DNA of 5,599 nt from Verrucomicrobiaceae bacterium (lineage in GTDB: Bacteria > Verrucomicrobiota > Verrucomicrobiia > Verrucomicrobiales > Verrucomicrobiaceae), in the NCBI GenBank assembly GCA_021151605.1, contig JAGKWZ010000360.1:1-5599 (forward strand), read 5' to 3'. Of the stretch, positions 1 through 4,989 are shown in pieces. The notes under the pieces were generated by a model. That model was not told the DNA's origin. It saw only the letters and a program-made list of their open reading frames with translations, and searched no databases. Within the stretch, counting starts at the first letter, position 1. The number at the start of each line of letters is the position of its first letter. A program made the translations under genes and the position numbers.

Positions 1-526
1 GACCATAGGTCACCCATGCGCCCATGCTCGGACGGCCAAAAAGGCCGCTGCCCGTGTTCATGTAGAGCTTGGCCGGGGCGTGGTTGAAAAGGTCCGTCTT
101 GCAGGTGGTGACGAAGGCCAGGTCATCCACGATCTTCGAGGTGTGCGGCAGGTAGTCGCTCACCCAGGCACCGGACTGACCATATTGCTTAAAGCCCACC
201 TTCGGCCCCAGCAGATCGCTGCGGTGGCTGCTGTCCATGAAGGCGAAGCGCTTGCCCTTCGTGTAGCTTTCCGGGATCGGCTTGCCGTTCAGCTTCGTGA
301 GCAGTGGTTTGTGCTCAAACAGCTCCAACTGCGACGGGCCGCCCGCCATGAAAAGGTAGATCACATTCTTCGCCTTCGCGGGGAAGTGCGTCTTCTTCGG
401 CAGCAGCGGATTCTTCGTAGCAGGCGCCGCCATCAGGGAACTCAGCGCGATGGAGCCGACGCCGACGGAGCAGCGGCTGAAAAAGTGGCGGCGGGTGATG
501 TCGCGGAGGGCGTGTTCGGGATTCAT
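1..526 (-). CDS. DUF1501 family protein, Tat-exported, N-terminal part (C-terminus beyond left edge)
   Basis: Reading leftward from the ATG at 526-524, the frame stays open to the window edge, giving 175 residues. The N-terminus has a twin-arginine signal: T11-R12-R13-H-F-F-S followed by a hydrophobic stretch (about V21-M32), so Tat export is likely. The rest matches the conserved start of DUF1501 proteins, which are abundant in Planctomycetota and Verrucomicrobiota: the VIYLFMAGGPSQLELFEHKP block, NGKPIPESY, FKQYGQSGAWVSDYLPH, and near the edge FNHAPAKLYMNTGSG and RPSMGAWVTYG. DUF1501 lies in the alkaline-phosphatase/sulfatase-like superfamily, but its substrate is not established. Family members are usually around 400-500 residues, so more than half is missing here. 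No Shine-Dalgarno precedes the ATG; it was chosen because the Tat motif sits directly behind it. The gene begins 64 bases after the L,D-transpeptidase stop on the same strand, so co-transcription is possible. Family assignment is firm; molecular function is unknown. Confidence 0.9.
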   Translation of the reverse strand, partial: MNPEHALRDITRRHFFSRCSVGVGSIALSSLMAAPATKNPLLPKKTHFPAKAKNVIYLFMAGGPSQLELFEHKPLLTKLNGKPIPESYTKGKRFAFMDSSHRSDLLGPKVGFKQYGQSGAWVSDYLPHTSKIVDDLAFVTTCKTDLFNHAPAKLYMNTGSGLFGRPSMGAWVTYG

Positions 527-590
527 GCAAGTCGGTGGAGTCAGAACGCGGCTGGAGGGCTTTTTTATTCCTGAAGGCTGGTGCCGTGGA

Positions 591-1358
591 TCATGGCAGC
601 CTCCATGGACCACGCAGATAGTCGTAATCTGCTGCCGGTAGGAGGACATAGTGTGGGTAAGCGGCGGGATCGACCCAGCGGATCAGGCGCTCCAGATTCA
701 CCTCGGCCATGGTCGTGCAGCCGGCGCTGGGCTTGTCCGGACCACGACGGACATGGAAGAAGATGGCGCTGCCATAGCCGGGCCAGGCGGGTTTTTGATT
801 GTGGCGGATCTCCAGCATCCATTTGTAGGCGGCATCGCCGAGGCGCATTTTTTGCTTCTCGAACCACGGCGGCACTTGGCGCGGGTCGATGCGCACATGC
901 TGGTTGTAGAGAGGATTTTGGGAGTCATCCACATACGCATCCCAGGGGCCGACCTGGTGGTAGGGCCAGCGGCTCCCTGCTGGCGGTTTGGTGGCGTAGC
1001 CAAAGAGCGTCCCGAGGTGGAAGACACCCGCCGGGGCCTTCCAGTCCTTCTCCACCTTCATGGGCACGCCATTTTGCGGCGGAGTAAAGACGCCACGCCC
1101 CCAGGCCAGCCCCTTTTTTCCCAACAGCACCGGCCAGGGTTTGGCAAAGACAGGCTGCCATGGCTCCCGGGCGGAGGCTCGCTGAAAGCATTGCAGGGAG
1201 GCCGTGTTCGAGTTCCACGAAGGTGCACGGGCCACGATGACCTGACGCACAGAGCCCCCGATCTGCGCGGAGGCCGTGGAGGCCATTAAACCAAATAATC
1301 CCGCCAGCAGTGGCAGGGCAAACAGAGCACGAAAAGATGGAAACGAGACCTGATTCAT
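591..1358 (-). CDS. Secreted L,D-transpeptidase, YkuD-type catalytic domain
   Basis: Complete 255-residue protein. Residues 1-31 look like a Sec signal peptide: R10, a hydrophobic core of about 11-26, and a probable cleavage site after ASA (A31/Q32). The mature part carries the L,D-transpeptidase (YkuD, COG3786-like) signatures. These are KVEKDWKAPAGVFHLG at 101-116, equivalent to the family's K-x-EGD-x-x-(T/A)-PAG-x-F block, and the active-site segment SAIFFHVRRG...PSAGCTTM at 197-217, with His202 and the nucleophile Cys214. Family enzymes form 3-3 crosslinks in peptidoglycan or attach proteins to it, outside the cytoplasmic membrane. No LysM or SH3 domain is visible, so how it holds onto the wall is unclear. 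The ATG at 1358 is preferred because the signal peptide starts directly from it; no ribosome-binding site precedes it. It is divergent from the membrane-protein gene and upstream of the DUF1501 gene. Its precise substrate cannot be told from sequence. Confidence 0.87.
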   Translation of the reverse strand: MNQVSFPSFRALFALPLLAGLFGLMASTASAQIGGSVRQVIVARAPSWNSNTASLQCFQRASAREPWQPVFAKPWPVLLGKKGLAWGRGVFTPPQNGVPMKVEKDWKAPAGVFHLGTLFGYATKPPAGSRWPYHQVGPWDAYVDDSQNPLYNQHVRIDPRQVPPWFEKQKMRLGDAAYKWMLEIRHNQKPAWPGYGSAIFFHVRRGPDKPSAGCTTMAEVNLERLIRWVDPAAYPHYVLLPAADYDYLRGPWRLP

Positions 1359-1412
1359 AGGGGTGTGATCACAAGGTATGCACGGGAAAAAGATTTTTGC
1401 CCAGCACAGACA

Positions 1413-1440
1413 TTTTTAGGATTGCCGCGCCAAACGCCAA
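1413..1440 (-). promoter_or_regulatory. Candidate promoter for the L,D-transpeptidase gene
   Basis: On the minus strand, TTGGCG (1440-1435) is followed after 16 bases by TAAAAA (1418-1413). These partly resemble sigma-70 -35 and -10 boxes. Transcription would start near 1406 and give a leader of about 47 bases. The match is weak and rests on sequence alone. Confidence 0.25.
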
Positions 1441-1459
1441 CCGAATATAACTGATATAT

Positions 1460-1533
1460 CAACCCTGTCGGGACAAACGATTGGCTTCAGGTTTTGGGGG
1501 TTTTTTCCTGACCGCTGATCTCCGACAGGGTTG
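1460..1533. repeat. 74-base nested inverted repeat, possible MITE/REP-like element
   Basis: The outer arms CAACCCTGTCGG (1460-1471) and CCGACAGGGTTG (1522-1533) are perfect 12-base inverted repeats. Inside them a second set pairs: GAT (1479-1481) with ATC (1518-1520), and TCAGG (1487-1491) with CCTGA (1507-1511). This leaves a 15-base G/T-rich loop. The unpaired stretches are nearly equal on both sides (7 and 1, then 5 and 6 bases), so the whole unit could fold as one long interrupted hairpin. The trinucleotide TAT lies immediately outside both ends (1457-1459 and 1534-1536), which would fit a 3-base target duplication but could be chance. The plus strand continues into TATTTTTT, so it also resembles a terminator, yet no plus-strand gene lies upstream. 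The fold is seen directly; mobility is inference. Confidence 0.6.
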
Positions 1534-1571
1534 TATTTTTTCCAGATCGGTGAATGGGCGTGACATAACCT

Positions 1572-1577
1572 TATAAT
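1572..1577 (+). promoter_or_regulatory. Candidate -10 box for the membrane-protein gene
   Basis: A perfect TATAAT lies 10 bases before the ATG at 1588. No good -35 box is seen at the usual distance (1549-1555 reads GGTGAAT). If used, transcription would begin about 4 bases before the start codon, giving a nearly leaderless mRNA. A weak GAAGA at 1579-1583 is the only purine stretch that could act as a ribosome-binding site. The box may be fortuitous. Confidence 0.35.
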
Positions 1578-1587
1578 TGAAGACCCA

Positions 1588-2121
1588 ATGAATCTGGTCC
1601 GACCCATCAATGAGACCCGACGTGTCACGTACACGATCATCGTTGGGGTTTGGGCGATAGTGGCGGTTTACGCAGTCCTTCACGATCAGTACATTGTGAG
1701 GATTTCTCCCGAGCATTTTACGGTCTATCATCCCCAGTTGTGGGGCATCGAAGACCCTTCATTGCTTGCAGCGGCACTTGCCTTCTGTGCCTCTTTCGGT
1801 CCCGGTTTACTCCTTGGCGTTGCCTGTGCCCTTGTAGCCAGGGCTGGCCCAATCCCGAAGCTGTCGATCCGATCAGTTCTGCTGGGGGTTGTTGGTGTCG
1901 TGGTGGTGACCGAACTGTGCGCAGCGGGCTCAGGTTACTGGGTGTATATTGGAAAGCAGCCTCTGTATCCCATTTGGTGCTATCCCGATCTGGCTCTGCC
2001 ATTAATGATCACGCAAACAATTCAGATCACATGCTACTCAGCCGCCGCACTGCTATCTGGTGCATTGCTTTTGCAGATTCTAATATCCCGGTATCGTAAG
2101 GCAGCCTCTAGAACTGCCTGA
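1588..2121 (+). CDS. Uncharacterised integral membrane protein, four predicted helices
   Basis: I do not assign this 177-residue protein to a named family. It has four hydrophobic segments: about 14-31, 58-84, 94-114 and 135-166. A short loop follows the first helix and carries RISPEHFTVYHP (38-49). A glycine-rich GPGLLLG (71-77) lies in helix 2, and another loop with aromatic and proline residues (GYWVYIGKQPLYPIWCYP) lies between helices 3 and 4. Arg11 and Arg12 before helix 1, with RYRK near the C-terminus (168-171), favour both ends in the cytoplasm by the positive-inside rule. I have an impression that similar short proteins with an ISPEHF-type motif occur in Verrucomicrobiota, but cannot verify it. 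Codon use is less GC-biased than in neighbouring genes: bases 1681-1740 have 28 G/C of 60, against 41 of 60 at 2521-2580. It precedes the helicase gene by 101 bases on the same strand. No catalytic motif is seen and no function is proposed. Confidence 0.75.
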   Translation: MNLVRPINETRRVTYTIIVGVWAIVAVYAVLHDQYIVRISPEHFTVYHPQLWGIEDPSLLAAALAFCASFGPGLLLGVACALVARAGPIPKLSIRSVLLGVVGVVVVTELCAAGSGYWVYIGKQPLYPIWCYPDLALPLMITQTIQITCYSAAALLSGALLLQILISRYRKAASRTA

Positions 2122-2160
2122 CATGCATTTCCGGTGCCGCCCGGTATTGATTTCGCAGGC
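2116..2160 (+). terminator. Weak nested hairpin after the membrane-protein gene
   Basis: GCCTG (2116-2120, overlapping the stop codon) pairs with CAGGC (2156-2160). Inside it CCGG (2131-2134) pairs with CCGG (2141-2144) around a 6-base loop. No clear U-tract follows, only TATTGATTT after the inner stem. It could slow or end transcription before the helicase gene, but the evidence is slight. Confidence 0.2.
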
Positions 2161-2178
2161 CTTTAGATGTCCCCATCC

Positions 2179-2206
2179 TTGCGATTTCTGAAACGCGGCC
2201 TAATCC
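2179..2206 (+). promoter_or_regulatory. Candidate promoter for the SWIM-SNF2 gene
   Basis: TTGCGA (2179-2184) is followed after 16 bases by TAATCC (2201-2206), which together loosely fit sigma-70 boxes. A start near 2213 would leave only about 10 leader bases before the GTG at 2223. The remainder of the 101-base gap is C-rich just before the start codon, with no ribosome-binding site. Confidence 0.25.
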
Positions 2207-2222
2207 CACACGCTCCCCCCGC

Positions 2223-4949
2223 GTGCCTGATTCCTCCCCCGATTTTCCATTCTCCCAGCTCTGGTCCCAAATGGCCCGCAAATCATGGATGTGGCTCTTT
2301 CAGCGCTCGGTCATGGAGCTGGCGATGAAGCGCAGCAGGGGCGGTCACATACGCCTCACCTCTGCCGTGACCACGGGCGCGGCTGAGATCGACATCGCGG
2401 GGGAAGTCGGCCCGAATGACCAGAACTACCACGAGCCGCGTCTGCACCTGCGGCTTGTAGCGAATGGCGACCTCCAGGTCACTTCGTCCTGCTCCTGTTT
2501 CGGCAAACGCGCCCTCTGTGAGCACGCGGCCACGCTGATGCTCGTCCTCGGCAAACCCGAGGGGCAGCAGCTCGTCGAGATCATCTCGGCCAAGGGTGAG
2601 TCCCGCGTCGCTGAGGAGCCGCCGAAGCCGGAGGACATCACCGTCATCGTGCCGAACGACCAGCCCCGGCCCGTGCTCGTGCTGCGCCGCATCACCATCG
2701 AGCGTCCGCATCTAAAGATGGCCCGCACGGCCCTCCAGCAGGTCAGGCGGAGCATCGGCGTCGCCGAGCCGCGCGTGCGCTATGATGACTGTCCGGACAT
2801 CTTCCAGATGCTCGGTCGTGGCACTGGCTCGCGCTGGACGGCAGAGGATGGCAGCACGCATGTGCTCACCCGCCATCTGCGCATGGAGCGCCTCTACGTG
2901 GCGGATCTCATGCAAAAAGGGCTCGCCCTCGTGCGCGATCTTTTGCCCGATGTGCAGTGCACCGAGACTCTCCAGCCGCTCATGTCCGTGGCCGAGTCCA
3001 CGCAGTCCATCTTTTGGGCGCGCTTTCTGGAGGAGCAGGTCCCCGCATTACTCGCCGAAGGCTGGGACGTGCAGATCAGCCCTGACTTCGGTTTTGTCAT
3101 CCATCAGGCCGCCGATGAGGCCTGGTTCACAGATCTACAAAGCGAGTCCGCCGGGCGTGATAGCTTCTCGCTCGACCTCGGCATCGAAATCGAAGGCCAG
3201 CGCGTCTCCCTCGTGCCCATTCTGGTCGATTGCATCGAGCAGGGGCTCACGCCCGCCATGTTGGAGCAAAACCTGGAGCAGCGCTTCCTCCTCGCCCTGC
3301 CGCCGCCGAGTCATGACGTGCTCTCTGTGCCAGCCCGCCGCCTGCTCGTGCTGCTGCGCTTTCTCGACGAGTTGCTGGCCTCTCGCCCTGCACGCAAAGA
3401 CGGCAAACTCCAGCTCGACAAACTCCGCGCCGCCCAGCTCGCCACCCTCGATGGCCTGCCGATCCGTGCTCCCGCCGAGCTGGGTATCCTGCGCGAGCGG
3501 CTGGTCGGGTTCAAAGAGATGTCCCTCGTGGAGCCGCCCGCCGGATTAAAGGCCAGCCTGCGGCCCTATCAGCGCGAAGGTCTCTCCTGGCTCCAGTTCC
3601 TGCGCGAATTTAGCCTCCACGGCGTGCTGGCAGATGACATGGGCCTTGGCAAGACGCTCCAGACTCTCGCCCATCTGCTCATGGAAAAGGAAGCCGGGCG
3701 CATGGATCGGCCATCGCTCATCATCGCGCCCACCTCCGTGATCCGAAACTGGGCGCGCGAGGCCGCGAAATTCACGCCCGCGCTGAATGTCTTGCTTCTG
3801 CATGGCGACGACCGCCACGCCGACTTTTACCGCATCAAAAAGCACGACCTCGTCATCACCTCCTTCCCCCTGCTGGTGAGGGACTGCGACCACCTCCGCG
3901 CCACGGACTGGCATATCATCGCCCTCGATGAAGCCCAGAACATCAAGAACCACAAAAGCAAAGCCGCCCAGGCCGCAGGCAGCCTGAAGTGCCGCCATCG
4001 CCTCTGCCTCACCGGCACGCCCATGGAGAATCACCTCGGCGAACTGTGGAGCCTCTTCCACTTCCTCATGCCCGGCCTGCTCGGTGATGCGGAGACCTTC
4101 CGCAGCTACTACCGCACCCCCATCGAGCGAGACGCCGATGCCGACCGCCAGCAGCAGTTGAGTGGGCGGATCGCACCATTGCTTTTGCGGCGAACGAAGA
4201 GCGCCGTCGCCAAAGACCTGCCCCCGAAGACCGAGATCATCCACAGCATCGAGCTGGATAAAGCCCAGACCGACCTCTACGAAACCATCCGCGCCGCCAT
4301 GGATGCCCGCGTACGCGAGGCCATCAGCCATCAGGGGATCGAGCGCAGCCAGATCATCGTGCTCGATGCCTTATTAAAACTCCGCCAAGTCTGCTGCCAC
4401 CCGCAGCTTCTGAAAATCGAAGCGGCGAAGAAGCTCGAAGTCTCCGCCAAGACCGCCTACCTCATGGAGGATCTGCTGCCCGAGCTGCTGGATGAAGGCC
4501 ACCGAGTCCTCATCTTCAGCCAGTTCACCGAGATGCTGGCCATCATCGAGGCCGAACTCAAAAAAGCCGGCATCGACTATGTCCAAATCACCGGCCAGAC
4601 CAAGGACCGCGAGACCCCGCAGCATCGCTTTCAGAAAGGCGAGGTGCCCGTCTTCCTCATCAGCCTGAAAGCCGGAGGCTCCGGCCTGAACCTGACCACC
4701 GCCGACACCGTCATTCACTACGATCCCTGGTGGAATCCCGCCGCCGAGGCCCAGGCCAGCGACCGCGCCCACCGCATTGGACAGACGAAGCCCGTCTTCA
4801 TCCACAAGCTCATCTGCCAAAGCACCATCGAGGAGCGCATCGTCGAGCTTCAAAAGACCAAAGCTGCCCTCGTCGAAGGTCTGCTCACCGGCCGTGCCGA
4901 AAAACTCACGCTGACGAACGAAGACATCCAGCGCCTGCTGGAGGCGTGA
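2223..4949 (+). CDS. SWIM zinc-finger / SNF2-family DNA-dependent ATPase (Swi2/Snf2 helicase)
   Basis: Complete 908-residue protein. A SWIM zinc finger, Cys90-x-Cys92-x6-Cys99-x-His101, lies near the N-terminus. Residues of about 110-440 show no motif I recognise. The SNF2 core follows: LRPYQREGLSWLQ (446-458), Walker A DDMGLGKT with Lys477 (471-478), motif Ia APTS (502-505), DEAQ box (569-572), motif III LTGTPMEN (596-603), LLLRRTK (653-659), motif IV VLIFSQFTEM (762-771), motif V SLKAGGSGLNL (814-824), and motif VI ending in SDRAHRIGQ with arginine fingers Arg848 and Arg851. Every catalytic motif is intact. SNF2 enzymes use ATP to move along double-stranded DNA and displace or remodel bound proteins such as stalled polymerase; SWIM fingers bind DNA or protein. 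The GTG at 2223 gives the longest frame. ATG at 2271 would remove 16 residues and is a real alternative; neither start has a Shine-Dalgarno. I call it a stand-alone cytoplasmic remodeller, not RapA itself. Confidence 0.93.
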   Translation: MPDSSPDFPFSQLWSQMARKSWMWLFQRSVMELAMKRSRGGHIRLTSAVTTGAAEIDIAGEVGPNDQNYHEPRLHLRLVANGDLQVTSSCSCFGKRALCEHAATLMLVLGKPEGQQLVEIISAKGESRVAEEPPKPEDITVIVPNDQPRPVLVLRRITIERPHLKMARTALQQVRRSIGVAEPRVRYDDCPDIFQMLGRGTGSRWTAEDGSTHVLTRHLRMERLYVADLMQKGLALVRDLLPDVQCTETLQPLMSVAESTQSIFWARFLEEQVPALLAEGWDVQISPDFGFVIHQAADEAWFTDLQSESAGRDSFSLDLGIEIEGQRVSLVPILVDCIEQGLTPAMLEQNLEQRFLLALPPPSHDVLSVPARRLLVLLRFLDELLASRPARKDGKLQLDKLRAAQLATLDGLPIRAPAELGILRERLVGFKEMSLVEPPAGLKASLRPYQREGLSWLQFLREFSLHGVLADDMGLGKTLQTLAHLLMEKEAGRMDRPSLIIAPTSVIRNWAREAAKFTPALNVLLLHGDDRHADFYRIKKHDLVITSFPLLVRDCDHLRATDWHIIALDEAQNIKNHKSKAAQAAGSLKCRHRLCLTGTPMENHLGELWSLFHFLMPGLLGDAETFRSYYRTPIERDADADRQQQLSGRIAPLLLRRTKSAVAKDLPPKTEIIHSIELDKAQTDLYETIRAAMDARVREAISHQGIERSQIIVLDALLKLRQVCCHPQLLKIEAAKKLEVSAKTAYLMEDLLPELLDEGHRVLIFSQFTEMLAIIEAELKKAGIDYVQITGQTKDRETPQHRFQKGEVPVFLISLKAGGSGLNLTTADTVIHYDPWWNPAAEAQASDRAHRIGQTKPVFIHKLICQSTIEERIVELQKTKAALVEGLLTGRAEKLTLTNEDIQRLLEA

Positions 4950-4970
4950 GGAAGGCTTCTTTGGCTCCCG

Positions 4971-4987
4971 CTCCGGGATCAGCGGAG
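4971..4987. terminator. Small hairpin between convergent genes
   Basis: CTCCG (4971-4975) and CGGAG (4983-4987) can pair around a 7-base loop within the 40 bases separating the stops of the helicase and TIM-barrel genes. The position suits a two-way terminator, but the stem is only five pairs and no T-run follows on either strand. Confidence 0.25.
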
Positions 4988-4989
4988 GA

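Larger units (their letters stand above)
1359..1587. other. Divergent intergenic region, no gene
   Basis: These 229 bases separate two divergent genes and hold no convincing coding frame. They are visibly richer in A and T than the flanking genes. From left to right they contain a perfect palindrome TGTGATCACA (1364-1373), an imperfect palindrome GGGAAAAAGATTTTTGCCC (1384-1402), a candidate minus-strand promoter (1413-1440), the nested inverted repeat (1460-1533), and a TATAAT box facing the plus-strand gene (1572-1577). The two small palindromes would fall in the leader of the L,D-transpeptidase mRNA if the suggested minus promoter is right. Confidence 0.75.

Noticed and set aside
80..574. 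164-codon plus-strand open frame at the left end
   Set aside because: It overlaps the DUF1501 coding sequence in antisense and has no domain features, whereas DUF1501 motifs are clear on the minus strand.
560..590. T-run at 561-566 plus the AGGCTG/CAGCCT inverted repeat around the L,D-transpeptidase stop, as a terminator
   Set aside because: On the minus strand the hairpin is followed by an A-tract, not a U-tract, and on the plus strand the T-run precedes the stem. It does not fit an intrinsic terminator in either direction.
651..1289. 212-codon plus-strand open frame opposite the L,D-transpeptidase
   Set aside because: The minus-strand frame has a signal peptide and the catalytic His/Cys motif; the opposite frame shows nothing recognisable.
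1364..1373. TGTGATCACA as a CRP binding site
   Set aside because: CRP sites need about six bases between the TGTGA and TCACA halves; here they overlap at the centre. It is kept only as a palindrome of unknown use.
1416..1731. Two minus-strand open frames (74 and 90 codons) over the divergent intergenic region
   Set aside because: They overlap the 5' end of the membrane-protein gene and the inverted repeat and have no family resemblance. Composition suggests chance frames.
2782..3549. 255-codon plus-strand frame within the helicase gene
   Set aside because: Its translation is a Ser/Cys/Arg-rich out-of-frame product, and it overlaps the real helicase frame throughout.
3546..4331. 261-codon open frame on the minus strand inside the helicase gene
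   Set aside because: It lies entirely antisense to intact SNF2 motifs. Its protein has no recognisable domain, and long antisense frames are expected in GC-rich coding DNA.
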